In this document: one piece after another, positions 1 to 8,983 of the stretch | Position numbering within the stretch: position 1 is the first letter of the stretch | Layout: the number at the start of each line of letters is the position of its first letter | NCBI GenBank assembly: GCA_937136395.1 | Contig: CAKZOI010000070.1 | Coordinates: 1-64,000 of the forward strand | DNA length: 64,000 nt | Direction: 5' to 3' | DNA from: an uncultured Opitutia bacterium | Lineage (GTDB): Bacteria > Verrucomicrobiota > Verrucomicrobiia > Opitutales > Coraliomargaritaceae | Notes under the pieces: generated by a model | Database searches by the model: none | What the model was told of the DNA's origin: nothing | Seen by the model: only the letters and a program-made list of their open reading frames with translations | Position numbers and translations under genes: made by a program

Positions 1-1131
1 CGCACAATTCTTCGTAACTACAACGAAGTGAAGCAAGTTGAGATCGAAACTAAGTTCCTTGAGGTGTCACAAAATGATCTCGAAGAAGTTGGCTTTGATT
101 GGAGTGCTAACACTGGCGCAACACCACTCTTCAATTCACAGGGACTCCCTCTACTTGACGATAATGGTAATCAGCAAATTGACTACGAGCGATCAGTGAC
201 TACACAAGGTCGCACATTAAATGATGCATTCAGTGTAAGCGCGTCACAGTCTGACATCACTATTAACGGCGAAACCGTTGCGTCAAATGCGGCACCTGAT
301 ATCACGACTGCGATTGATTTGGCATCACGTGCTACGAGTCTCTTTACTGCTTCTGGTTGGAGCGTGAATGGATACGATGTGGACTTTGCCATTCGCGCCC
401 TGTCCCGTAAGAGTGGTAGCGATTTGATGAGTGCGCCGAAAATCACAGTACTTTCTGGCAAGCGCGCGAACATTACTGTAGCTCAAGAGCTACGTTACCC
501 TGAGAGTTATGGCGACATCGAAGCTGATGTTGGTCGTGGTGGGGGCGGCTCTAGCAATGACGGCATCTCCGCTGGTTCTGCTGTTGCTATTACAGCTGGC
601 ACACCGCAAGACTTTGTGACTCGCAATGTGGGTGTTGAAATGTCAGTGACCCCAAATGTTGAAAACGATGACACGATCAGCCTGATTTTAGAGCCGCGTG
701 TTACCGAGTTCGAAGGCTTTGTTGAGTATGGCGGCCCAAGTGTGGCGGTTACTGGTGGTATTACAGTAACAGTTCCTGCTGGTTTCTATCAGCCTGTGTT
801 CTCAACACGTGAGGTTTCGACTGAAGTGACTATATATGACGGTGCCACAGTAGTTATGGGTGGTTTGACTCGTGATGAAGTAAAGACTGTTAACGATAAA
901 GTGCCCGTACTTGGAGATATTCCAGGTATAGGCCGCCTCTTCAGTTCAGAAGGTGAAGCGCGTCAGAAACGTAATTTGTTGATTTTCGTGACTGCCAATC
1001 TTGTCAGCCCAGGTGGTTCACCTTCTCGTCAGAGTTACCGAAACGTCAATGCGAACTCGCTCTTTCAAAATCCGACGCTGGTCACTCCTAGTGGATCAGC
1101 CAATCGTTCGATCGAAGCACCTGCAGAGTAG
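1..1131 (+). CDS. Secretin (GspD/PilQ superfamily, verrucomicrobial type), 3' part
   Basis: The reading frame is open from the first base, so the true start lies outside the window; the GTG at 28 is internal. About 377 residues of the C-terminal half remain. The visible parts are the N-domain/secretin junction (QVEIETKFLEV), a gate region (LMSAPKITVLSGKRANI), an RNVGVEMSVTPNV strand and the closing signature VMGGLTRDEVKTVNDKVPVLGDIP cut here to its core VPVLGDIPGIGRLF. Secretins form outer-membrane gated channels for type II secretion or type IV pili. The layout (long glycine/serine-rich loop near residues 170-190) resembles the Amuc_1098-type secretins of Verrucomicrobiota; that subfamily assignment is from memory. 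The next gene encodes a huge exported protein 44 bases downstream, so a secretion substrate relationship is possible but unproven. Confidence 0.85.
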   Translation, partial: RTILRNYNEVKQVEIETKFLEVSQNDLEEVGFDWSANTGATPLFNSQGLPLLDDNGNQQIDYERSVTTQGRTLNDAFSVSASQSDITINGETVASNAAPDITTAIDLASRATSLFTASGWSVNGYDVDFAIRALSRKSGSDLMSAPKITVLSGKRANITVAQELRYPESYGDIEADVGRGGGGSSNDGISAGSAVAITAGTPQDFVTRNVGVEMSVTPNVENDDTISLILEPRVTEFEGFVEYGGPSVAVTGGITVTVPAGFYQPVFSTREVSTEVTIYDGATVVMGGLTRDEVKTVNDKVPVLGDIPGIGRLFSSEGEARQKRNLLIFVTANLVSPGGSPSRQSYRNVNANSLFQNPTLVTPSGSANRSIEAPAE

Positions 1132-1175
1132 TATTATACTCACTCTGGATATTATAAGTTCTAATTTTAAATTCT

Positions 1176-4100
1176 ATGAAATATAAATCATTTTGTATAT
1201 CAACTGCCTTGTTTTTCATGGCAGCTATCGGCCTACTCGCCGAACCAGTTATTACGACTTCGGCAATTAGTGGACAAGCTGGAACCTATGCTCCAGGTGA
1301 TGAGATTACTTTCACAATCGACTTCGAGAATACCGTACGAACTGTCAATCCCAACCCCAACAACGGTTTATCAGCAGCTCAGGCAAATGCACAAAATGCA
1401 GAGAACACCGCTAGAGGCTTGTCAGTGTCGGGTGTGTTAGCGGGCTTTGATATCTATGGTAATCCCTTTGAGGTCCCGATCTCAACGAGTGGAGGTAATC
1501 AAGTAGCACCTGAATCAACGACTACAATTACTGGTCGAGTTCGTGTGCCGCTCGATGGTAGCTTTTACAATTTGCCTCCTGGTGGCTATCGAATTGTGCT
1601 ATCTTATACATACACACACACTGATCCAGGCGCGACTTCGCCTGTCGACGGTCCGACTCAAACCTCACAAAGCAATATCTTTGTCGATGTGCCAGCCAAT
1701 ATAGGATTGGTTGATTTATCATATCCTGTAAAAACATATCGTGGTGGTGATATTATTGAGATCACCGCTTCAATACGGAATTCGGCTCCGCCAACGGACC
1801 CAAATGCAGTCGTCCGTCCGTTGAGGTCAATCTCAGCAGAACTCTTTCGAACTGAGCTCTTTTTATCCGAAGATGCGTCGGTTGATCGCAATAACGACTT
1901 CCGACTTGGTGCCTTTTCAGCATTTGGTGATTCGGCTGGTTCAGTTGATGGTAGTACGCCAGTTCGCTTTGTGACAGTTCAGGGCACTCCCTCTGTAATA
2001 AATACCTACTCACGCGATTATGTGCCACAGCCTGACGATGGCTTTTTGGATGTCGGCGAGACGATTGTTGTCACATTTGAAGTGTTAATTCCAACCAATT
2101 ACACTGGCACGTTCTTCGCGGCAGGTTTTACGGACGCACTTGGACGTATTTCTGAGCTTGAAGAAGGTATCAATGCTACCTTCGATTATCAAGGCGACAA
2201 TATTCTTGTGGATAGTTTCACGCCCACGTTTCGTATAGCCTCAACGACTACACCGATAACTGTGCCTGTGAGCGAAGTGTCGGACGGTAATGGAACATTG
2301 GTCGAACCGAGTAACGGTGTCAGTGATAACCCATCCATGAGTGAAGATGGTGTGTGGATTGCGTTTCAATCGTTCGCAACCAACCTAGATCCTGATTTAC
2401 CGGGTAACGGGAACTCAAACATCTACCTTCGTAATCGTGAGACTGAGGAAATTACCCTCATAAGTCGTTCGAGTGGCGGTGTTCTAGGAAATCGGAATAG
2501 TTTCAATCCGGCGATCAGTGCGGATGGTCGCTATATTGCCTTCGAATCCTTGGCGACTAACCTGGTATCTGGTGCTCAAGGCGCTGGTAGCCAGATTTAT
2601 GTTTACGACAGGTTATTACAACGCGTTGAGCGAGTCTCTATCTCGGCAAACGGTCTTGCGGCTAATGGTAGCTGCTATACGCCGTCCATCAGTGCGGATG
2701 GTCGTTTTGTCACCTATGAATCGTTAGCGACTAATCTTGATCCGGCTTTTGAAGCTGCACTTGCCACATCTGTTTCGTCGCAAGTCTTTGTGCATGATCG
2801 CGATGTGACGAACTCCGGCGTGCTTGGCCTTAACTACACCACACGTTTAGTCTCTACGTATGCTGGCAGCCCTGCCAACTTAGACGTAATGACTCCAAAG
2901 ATTTCTTTGGATGGTCGCGCAGTGGTCTTTGCGTCGGCTGCATCCAATCTTGGAGTGGTAAACGATGGCTTCATTACGCAAATATGGAGCCGTGAATTAG
3001 GTCCTGACGGTGTGCCGATGGGTGATACGGCTCTGGTCAGTGTAAACACTGCTGGAACTGCCGGTGGAAATGGCGATTCTATAGAGCCTGCTATTAACGG
3101 TGGTCCTACCGCTACGTATGGTTTGCAGATTGCATTTGCTTCGGTGGCGGATGACTTGATTACTGACGACACCAATGAGATTGCAGATATCTTTGTTCGC
3201 AATTACTCAGTACCTGCAAGCCCTGTCACAACTCGTGTCAGTGTAAGTAATCCGCGTGTAGCCTACGGCTACATATCTTTCATTGGTCCGATTAGTTCGC
3301 CTCCTACAGCCGATGCCTTACCTCCATTGGCATCTGCAAATATACCTGCGAATCAGCCACTAATCGGCGATACAGTGACGCTGAATGATGGCACCAATTC
3401 TGTGGTATTTACTTTCGGTCTGGATGTCGCGATTGGAGCGAATACTGCAGAAACTAGGGATAACTTAGTCGCTGCGATTAACAACGCTGAAGCTGCTGGT
3501 TCGTTGAACATAGTTGCCTATGGATCGGATGCGCCAACCGTTAATGATAATTTTAATGGTCTGGACGGTCACAACCCAACAGTGCAGTTGATGAACACAA
3601 TTCCTGGCGCTCAAGGGAATCAAGAGATTTTAACTAACTCTCTGGTACTCTTTGACACTGACATGACACAAGGTGGCACTGAAACGGGGGTTTCTAATGA
3701 TGAATTCCTCGGTAATCCCGGTGGATTGGTCTTTGGTAGCTTGCAGCCATCATTGGATCGCTCGGGTCGTATTGTTGCGTTTCGCTCGCTTACAGGTGGA
3801 ATCTCAGTTGTTCGCGATGGGGCACGTATTTTTAAACCACTCAGTCCGACGGCCAACACTCCGAGAGTTGGAGAAATTATTCGTGCACTGAATCCAAATA
3901 CATCGAATGTTTACTTCCGTGATCGCGACATCACTGGGTCAGGAACACTGGACATAGAGGAAAACTCTGATACTGCGCGTGCGAGTGTGAATAAGTTTGG
4001 TTATCGCACGGCTGAACTGAGCACGACGGATAGCGGATCGAGTCGTGTTCCTGCTTTGAGTGCGAATGGTCGTTTTATTGCCTTTGCATCCGATTCTACA

Positions 4101-5939
4101 AGTCTCGGTGGTTTGCGTTTTGCTCGCACTAATACACAGCCACTTGATGGCAACAACTTACGTGATGTGTTTATTTATGATCGCAATGTAGTTGTGCCGA
4201 CAGTTCCCGAGGAAGAAAACCCACCGTTTGTTGCAATCACGAATCCGTCAGATGGAACAGCGGTATCGCTGACATCTCCGTTCTTTGTGAATGCAGGTGC
4301 ATTGGGCTATAACCCTGTGACAGGCTTATTCGATACAGATGGTATCGCATCAGTCACTTTCTTCGTCAACGGGGTTGAAGTGGCAGACGTAACCAAGCCA
4401 CCGTATTCTACCTTGATTACTCCACAAGGCTTAGGTGATTTACGTATCTTTGCGCTAGCAACGGATACGCGTGGTAATACAGTCTCTTCCCAAGCTATTC
4501 GAGTTGAGGTCCTTGCCTCACCATTTGAGGTTCCCGTGATTGAGATCACCAAGCCTGAAATTACGAATGGAACGATCTTCTCTGAAGGCGACACCATTAG
4601 TTTAGAGGCGACAATTAGGGCAACTGCGAACAGTTCTGAGTTCTTGCAGAATTTCGAACTGGCTCGTTTTGACATCTTTGTAAATGGCGTATCGGTGTTT
4701 ACTTCAACTGATGCTAGCGGGACGTATACGTTTGATTATGTTACTGATCTAACTGGTAATGTGACAATCAATGCGGCCGCTGTTTACCGTGATGAGATTA
4801 GAGGTTCGGATAACTTCATTATCGAAAATGTCTTTTCGGAGAGTGTGACGATCAATGTGAGCGTCTTTGATCCTATCGGCAGTGATAAGGACTTTATCAC
4901 AGACTCTTTCGTTCGCCTGTTTGGTCGTGTGCCGACCAGTAACGAAAGTGCAGATGGGGTTGCCGTGCTTGATGGATCTCTTGATTCTAGAGTCGCATAT
5001 ATTGTGGATTTACTATCCTCCAATTCCATCGAAACGAGTGAAGTCGCACTGCTGCTCTATCGTACATGGGTTGGTGAATGGCCTGACGGCGAGGAACTCG
5101 AACAAGCGCTTATTGATCTTCTCGGTGATGGAACTGGTATCACTGATGTGAATGCATTATCACTCGCCTTGGTTCCTGAATACGAAATTCGATTCAGTGC
5201 TTTGAATACACAACAAGGCTTTGTCCGCCAATTGTTTACCAACAAGCACGGTGTGGCTCCATCTGCACTGAGTGAAGTGCGTCTCTTTGATTCGGCAACG
5301 GGTGTAGACCAATTCCTTGGTGAAACGACTCAAGTCATTCCAGGCTACGGCGGTGATCTTATATCATTTGCCACACAGTTTGCCTTGGATAATGATATTA
5401 GTGGCTTCGTCGGTTCGAGTGGCTTACCGCTCTCAAACCTCCACCTCTATTCGATGCCAAATGACGTAACGGCCGATCTCAAGATCGCTCTGCTACTAGC
5501 GGCATTTCTTGGTGAGAATCCTACCGATCTATTGATTGACAGCTTTAGCGGCATGTCATTCGAAGAGGTGGTTAGAGATATTCTCAGTGAGTATTTGGGT
5601 GTTTCGACAAGTGCACTACCCGCGGCCGTGAATTCTGCTGTAAGCCTGGGTGCTGACTGGTACTACCTTGATTGGTTGGGCTCCTTCACTTACACTGGTG
5701 CATCGGCAAATTCATGGCTCTACAGCCTCGATTTAGGGTTCCTCTACCTGTTCCCTAGTTCGACTTCAAACGATGCGTGGTTATACTCGGAAGAGCTTGG
5801 TACCTGGTTATACACAAATTCTGGTCTGAACAATTGGTTCTACCACTGGAATGCGCAGCAATGGATGTATGTGCAGACAAGCAATGATCCTGGCGCGTAT
5901 GTGTATTTGTCTGGTTCTTGGCAATATCTGAACCCGTAA
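1176..5939 (+). CDS. Large exported beta-propeller/Ig-like protein with W/Y-rich C-terminal module
   Basis: 1587 residues with a signal peptide (MKYKSFCISTALFFMAAIGLLAEP). Residues about 385-620 hold repeats of the PD40/TolB type (SADGRYIAFESLATNL and variants), suggesting a beta-propeller; more copies lie near residues 850-990. Residues about 1010-1110 look like a bacterial Ig domain (ITNPSDGTAV, VTFFVNGVEVADV), followed by a second Ig-like unit. Residues about 1230-1480 are an alpha-helical stretch that resembles DUF4214-style modules (FVRLFGRVPTSNE). The last 100 residues form an aromatic module (WYYLDWLGSFTYTG, WLYSEELGTWLYT, GSWQYLNP) related to those ending several other proteins in the window. 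Likely surface-attached or secreted; no catalytic site was recognised. It follows the secretin gene by 44 bases and ends before a strong terminator. Confidence 0.85.
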   Translation: MKYKSFCISTALFFMAAIGLLAEPVITTSAISGQAGTYAPGDEITFTIDFENTVRTVNPNPNNGLSAAQANAQNAENTARGLSVSGVLAGFDIYGNPFEVPISTSGGNQVAPESTTTITGRVRVPLDGSFYNLPPGGYRIVLSYTYTHTDPGATSPVDGPTQTSQSNIFVDVPANIGLVDLSYPVKTYRGGDIIEITASIRNSAPPTDPNAVVRPLRSISAELFRTELFLSEDASVDRNNDFRLGAFSAFGDSAGSVDGSTPVRFVTVQGTPSVINTYSRDYVPQPDDGFLDVGETIVVTFEVLIPTNYTGTFFAAGFTDALGRISELEEGINATFDYQGDNILVDSFTPTFRIASTTTPITVPVSEVSDGNGTLVEPSNGVSDNPSMSEDGVWIAFQSFATNLDPDLPGNGNSNIYLRNRETEEITLISRSSGGVLGNRNSFNPAISADGRYIAFESLATNLVSGAQGAGSQIYVYDRLLQRVERVSISANGLAANGSCYTPSISADGRFVTYESLATNLDPAFEAALATSVSSQVFVHDRDVTNSGVLGLNYTTRLVSTYAGSPANLDVMTPKISLDGRAVVFASAASNLGVVNDGFITQIWSRELGPDGVPMGDTALVSVNTAGTAGGNGDSIEPAINGGPTATYGLQIAFASVADDLITDDTNEIADIFVRNYSVPASPVTTRVSVSNPRVAYGYISFIGPISSPPTADALPPLASANIPANQPLIGDTVTLNDGTNSVVFTFGLDVAIGANTAETRDNLVAAINNAEAAGSLNIVAYGSDAPTVNDNFNGLDGHNPTVQLMNTIPGAQGNQEILTNSLVLFDTDMTQGGTETGVSNDEFLGNPGGLVFGSLQPSLDRSGRIVAFRSLTGGISVVRDGARIFKPLSPTANTPRVGEIIRALNPNTSNVYFRDRDITGSGTLDIEENSDTARASVNKFGYRTAELSTTDSGSSRVPALSANGRFIAFASDSTSLGGLRFARTNTQPLDGNNLRDVFIYDRNVVVPTVPEEENPPFVAITNPSDGTAVSLTSPFFVNAGALGYNPVTGLFDTDGIASVTFFVNGVEVADVTKPPYSTLITPQGLGDLRIFALATDTRGNTVSSQAIRVEVLASPFEVPVIEITKPEITNGTIFSEGDTISLEATIRATANSSEFLQNFELARFDIFVNGVSVFTSTDASGTYTFDYVTDLTGNVTINAAAVYRDEIRGSDNFIIENVFSESVTINVSVFDPIGSDKDFITDSFVRLFGRVPTSNESADGVAVLDGSLDSRVAYIVDLLSSNSIETSEVALLLYRTWVGEWPDGEELEQALIDLLGDGTGITDVNALSLALVPEYEIRFSALNTQQGFVRQLFTNKHGVAPSALSEVRLFDSATGVDQFLGETTQVIPGYGGDLISFATQFALDNDISGFVGSSGLPLSNLHLYSMPNDVTADLKIALLLAAFLGENPTDLLIDSFSGMSFEEVVRDILSEYLGVSTSALPAAVNSAVSLGADWYYLDWLGSFTYTGASANSWLYSLDLGFLYLFPSSTSNDAWLYSEELGTWLYTNSGLNNWFYHWNAQQWMYVQTSNDPGAYVYLSGSWQYLNP
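5640..5936 (+). other. W/Y-rich C-terminal module, copy 1
   Basis: Codes for the last ~99 residues of the exported propeller protein. It begins LGADWYYLDWLGSF and contains spaced WLY/WFY/WMY motifs. It matches the general order of the modules at about 30040, 30490, 32851, 35620 and 36138 but is one of the more divergent copies. Confidence 0.6.
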
Positions 5940-5963
5940 TAGAGTCTCAGAGAATCTGATTTC

Positions 5964-6011
5964 TGCCCCGTAGCGGTGACTTACTTTAGTTCACGGCTGC
6001 GGGGCTTTTTC
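5964..6011 (+). terminator. Rho-independent terminator
   Basis: The arms GCCCCGTAGCGGTGAC and GTTCACGGCTGCGGGGC pair with few mismatches around a short AT-rich loop and are followed directly by a T run (ggggcttttt). It lies 25 bases after the stop of the large exported protein and separates it from the glycosyltransferase gene. Confidence 0.85.
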
Positions 6012-6031
6012 GTCTCTACTTTGGAGATTCA

Positions 6032-7228
6032 TTGTGCTCAAGATCGTGTATGCGGACTCTTCGACTAGTTAAGCCTAAGCAGAAACTCTTGATTTTAAGT
6101 TCATCTACTGGAGGTGGTCATGATATGCGCGCAGATGCGCTAGAGCAATGGATTGTGAGCCTGTATGGTTCGGAGGTCAGCGTCACGCGTTGGCAGGCTC
6201 TTGAATCAGGTCATTGGTTAGACCGATTCGGAGTGAGTTTATATAACTGTATCCAGCGTTCTGTACCACGGCTTCACCATGTTTATTTCAATTTTCTCGA
6301 GAAGGCAGGTTTGCATCGCCGGGCATCCCAACTCAGAGGTCAAGCCGCATATATAGACCTACTTGAGCGAGAACAACCTGAGGTAATTGTGAGTACCCAT
6401 GCGCACTTGAATCACGGGTTTTTCGAATTAGCTAAGCAACGACTAGGCCATTCTGTGCGCTGTCTAACCTATTGTGGAGAGTTATCAGGGGGCTACGGCT
6501 TTTCGCGCCATTGGATTAATGCCTCCGCAGATGGATTCATTGCCGCAGTCGATGCCTGTGCAGATGCTGCCCTACAACTCGGAATGCCCGCTGCTAAAAT
6601 ATACTTAGGTGGCTTCTTGTTGCGTCCTGCTTTTTATTGCTTCGAGAGCGACGAGTCCTCTGAGGCTGAGAGCTTGCGTAAAAGCCTTATGGGAGACTTC
6701 GATGACGGACGTCCGCTAATATTATTGGGCACAGGTGCGAATGGAGCTAATAATCACGTGTCTATCATTCGAGGGTTACGGAATGCTTCGACGCCGTTGG
6801 CGATTGTCGCATTGTGCGGGCATAATGAAGCGATCTTTCAGGAACTTACTGTTATGAATGAGCGCTTGGAACGGCACCGAATTATTCCGCTAATGTATCG
6901 TTCTGATATGGCGGCCATTTTGCGTGCGGTAGATTTAGCTTTTGTACGTCCCGGGACGGGGACGACCAGTGAATGTATTGTATGTGGTTGTCCGGTGGTA
7001 TTTAATGGTATCGGTGGTGTAATGCCCCAGGAACGGATTACTGTGAAGTATTTACAGGCGCTTGGTGTGCCTGCGCCTCTGGTGGGTCGTCCTGCTCAGC
7101 TTGCGTCTATAGTCGATCAGTTGCTGGCTGAAGGCGATTCGGGTATATGCGGCCAGCAGAAAAAAGCGTTTAAGCAAATCAACTCTGGATTGAGTCCCGC
7201 TGGAATTGTGAGGGAGACCTTAAAATGA
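6032..7228 (+). CDS. GT28-family glycosyltransferase, MGDG-synthase-like
   Basis: 398 residues from a TTG at 6032 (GGAG five bases upstream); an ATG at 6050 would remove six residues and is an equally possible start. The N-terminus LLILSSSTGGGHDMRADAL is the glycine-rich donor-fold entry of the monogalactosyl/glucosyl-diacylglycerol synthase and MurG group; the C-terminal half has AFVRPGTGTTSECIVCGCP, the nucleotide-sugar binding region. Members transfer a sugar onto diacylglycerol or a similar lipid at the inner membrane face. The stop overlaps the start of the next gene (ATGA), so the two are translationally coupled. The lipid substrate is not determined; the alpha-oxoamine/ACP locus downstream makes a non-glycerol lipid acceptor conceivable (inference). 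Confidence 0.7.
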   Translation: MCSRSCMRTLRLVKPKQKLLILSSSTGGGHDMRADALEQWIVSLYGSEVSVTRWQALESGHWLDRFGVSLYNCIQRSVPRLHHVYFNFLEKAGLHRRASQLRGQAAYIDLLEREQPEVIVSTHAHLNHGFFELAKQRLGHSVRCLTYCGELSGGYGFSRHWINASADGFIAAVDACADAALQLGMPAAKIYLGGFLLRPAFYCFESDESSEAESLRKSLMGDFDDGRPLILLGTGANGANNHVSIIRGLRNASTPLAIVALCGHNEAIFQELTVMNERLERHRIIPLMYRSDMAAILRAVDLAFVRPGTGTTSECIVCGCPVVFNGIGGVMPQERITVKYLQALGVPAPLVGRPAQLASIVDQLLAEGDSGICGQQKKAFKQINSGLSPAGIVRETLK

Positions 7229-8022
7229 GCCTTTTGTATGCACCTGCTACCTCCGATTCCGAGCTACTGGCTCGGTTGCATGTGCACGCGGTGTTACCCG
7301 CGTTTGAGTCATTGCTTCAGTGTTCTCAAGAAGCGCGGGCGATCCTAAAAGACCGGCAATTTTCTTTGGCTATGCGGGCGGGGAACCTAGTCTCCAATCT
7401 ATTCTTTAATTCAGGCGAATGCTGCCATCAGCGAGTTACTGAGGAGTCCCCATCGGTGGTGCTACATTTTTTATCTTATCGGCAACTGAATTCTCAATTT
7501 ACCGGGCGAGGCGTTTCGTTGCCATTACCGCTGCGAGGAGCATGGCGGATCGGCGATATTCGGACCTTTATGGCTTTGTCTGACTGCCTGAAAACGACAT
7601 TGTTGCCTGATCGAAAAGTTCTTGCGCACGCCGACTCTGCGTTTGTGGCCTGCCATTTGCAGTTGAGCTTTTCTGTCGCTTTAGCAGCTGCGACGATCCT
7701 GCTCGAATATGAGCCCTTTTCGCAGCGGCTGTTTGCCGAGCAGGGGGATTGGATGGTTTCATTGCGGGTCGACGGCTCACGAATAGCTGGATGGATCCGG
7801 AGCGAAGCAGGCCAGCTAAGTTTTGGGCGCGGTTTGCCGCAGGCGCAGGCGGATGCAGAACTCGTCTTTCAGGACTCGATCATTGCGCTGCAAGCTTTAG
7901 GTGGAGAGTTGGATAACTTTGCTGGAGTCAACGGCCAGGCGATACGAGTCGGTGGGCTGGCCCCACTGGCTGAGAAGCTCGGCTTAGTGTTGGATCGCGT
8001 GCCTGCGTATCTGGATGCGTAG
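7225..8022 (+). CDS. Hypothetical protein, SCP2 sterol-carrier-like C-terminus
   Basis: 265 residues, overlapping the preceding lipid-type glycosyltransferase by four bases. The N-terminal 150 residues are helical and unrecognised. The C-terminal third (residues about 170-260) has an SCP2-like pattern: a charged beta strand, then ADAELVFQDSIIALQALGG, GVNGQAIRVGGLAPLAEKLG and a short tail. SCP2 folds carry a hydrophobic tunnel that binds lipids. Partnering with a glycosyltransferase of the lipid-modifying GT28 group suggests lipid presentation or transport. No signal peptide or membrane helix is evident, so it probably acts in the cytoplasm. The SCP2 assignment is by eye and moderate. Confidence 0.5.
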   Translation: MSLLYAPATSDSELLARLHVHAVLPAFESLLQCSQEARAILKDRQFSLAMRAGNLVSNLFFNSGECCHQRVTEESPSVVLHFLSYRQLNSQFTGRGVSLPLPLRGAWRIGDIRTFMALSDCLKTTLLPDRKVLAHADSAFVACHLQLSFSVALAAATILLEYEPFSQRLFAEQGDWMVSLRVDGSRIAGWIRSEAGQLSFGRGLPQAQADAELVFQDSIIALQALGGELDNFAGVNGQAIRVGGLAPLAEKLGLVLDRVPAYLDA

Positions 8023-8077
8023 CGAGCGTCGCTTCTTGTTGGGTCGGGGAGGGATGGCCTCCGCGCCGTCAGCCGAG

Positions 8078-8103
8078 CTTACGCGTTTATTTATCAGCGT
8101 AAG
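8078..8103. repeat. Small hairpin in intergenic region
   Basis: Perfect 7-bp arms CTTACGC and GCGTAAG around a 12-base loop, 56 bases after the stop of the SCP2-like gene. No T run follows, so it is not a convincing terminator. The rest of the 220-base interval up to the antitoxin gene holds only the operator-like site described separately. Confidence 0.35.
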
Positions 8104-8206
8104 TCAAATGAGAGTGAAAACCCCTCCGTCTAACTACTTTTCTAAGGATAATGTCAATTAGACGAGACGAAGATGAGCAATAGGATGGATTCTTCGATGC
8201 ATCGAC

Positions 8207-8237
8207 TTGACATCATTGCAATCATTGATTGCACTAT
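8207..8237 (+). promoter_or_regulatory. Possible promoter/operator of the toxin-antitoxin operon
   Basis: A consensus -35 hexamer TTGACA at 8207 is followed by the palindrome GCAATCATTGATTGC at 8218-8232 (7-bp arms, one central base) and a weak -10 (CACTAT). The palindrome sits directly before the antitoxin ATG at 8244. FitA/VapB-type antitoxins autoregulate through such inverted repeats, so this is a plausible operator. Confidence 0.45.
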
Positions 8238-8243
8238 TGCAGT

Positions 8244-8492
8244 ATGTCATCTATCACAATACGCAAGCTCCCCAGTGTGACTAAGGAGCGACTGCGTGTG
8301 CAAGCGGCACGTTCGGGTCTTTCTTTAGAGGCGCATACTCGTCGCCTACTGCAGAGCGCTGCTGAAAATGAAAGTTATTCTACCCATTTTAACTTAGCAA
8401 CTCTAGCTAGGCAGTGCTTTGGTGATGCTAAGGGTGTCGAGTTGAAGTTGCCGCCGCGCGGCACTACACGTGATCCTGTTCGCTTTGATTAA
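8244..8492 (+). CDS. FitA-like ribbon-helix-helix antitoxin
   Basis: 82 residues from the ATG at 8244 (MSSITIRKLP); an upstream TTG at 8229 would add five residues but lies in the operator. The N-terminus SSITIRKLPSVTKERLRVQA is a ribbon-helix-helix DNA-binding fold, followed by the helix RSGLSLEAHTRRLLQSA, the pattern of the FitA/plasmid-stability antitoxins. The C-terminal tail would wrap the toxin. The PIN-domain toxin gene follows after 47 bases, completing a type II toxin-antitoxin pair that is expected to repress its own promoter. Confidence 0.8.
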   Translation: MSSITIRKLPSVTKERLRVQAARSGLSLEAHTRRLLQSAAENESYSTHFNLATLARQCFGDAKGVELKLPPRGTTRDPVRFD

Positions 8493-8539
8493 GTCACCAA
8501 CGTCCTGACTTCTGACCCCTAATTACGACCCTTCGCGAA

Positions 8540-8965
8540 ATGATCCTCCTCGACACCAATGTCGTCTCCGAGCTGATGCGGCCGGAGCCCGAGGCCAAAG
8601 TCTTGCAGTGGATTGCTGCACAAGCACTGGAACAGCTCTACATTGCTTCTATTACGGTCGCGGAAATTCGACGCGGACTTGTTTTGTTATCATCAGGCGA
8701 TCGACGACAGTCCCTAGAAGGCGCGTTTGACCGTTTTCTCGAGCAAGGGTTTGGGCGGCGTGTTTTGCCCTTCTCGCAATCCACCGCTGCGGTTTACGCG
8801 CCGATTTACGCCAAGCGTGTTCAAGCGGGGTTAGCTATCGGTGAACAGGATCTCCTATTGGCAGCCATCGCGGTCGAGCACGGTGCCCGCATCGTCACAC
8901 GAAACGTCAGCGATTTTGAGCAAACCGGAGTTAAATTGATCAACCCATGGACGGATGATTGCTGA
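8540..8965 (+). CDS. FitB/VapC-like PIN-domain toxin ribonuclease
   Basis: 141 residues, the usual length for the family. The acidic PIN residues are all present: D5 (MILLDTNVVSEL), E42 (ITVAEIRRG), D104 (IGEQDLLLAA) and D125 (TRNVSDFE). These coordinate Mg2+ for cleavage of RNA, in VapC-type toxins often tRNA or rRNA. The upstream FitA-like antitoxin should neutralise it. The full catalytic set suggests the toxin is intact. The gene is followed after 18 bases by an unrelated aminotransferase gene. Confidence 0.87.
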   Translation: MILLDTNVVSELMRPEPEAKVLQWIAAQALEQLYIASITVAEIRRGLVLLSSGDRRQSLEGAFDRFLEQGFGRRVLPFSQSTAAVYAPIYAKRVQAGLAIGEQDLLLAAIAVEHGARIVTRNVSDFEQTGVKLINPWTDDC

Positions 8966-8983
8966 ACCACGACTTGACGCGAC

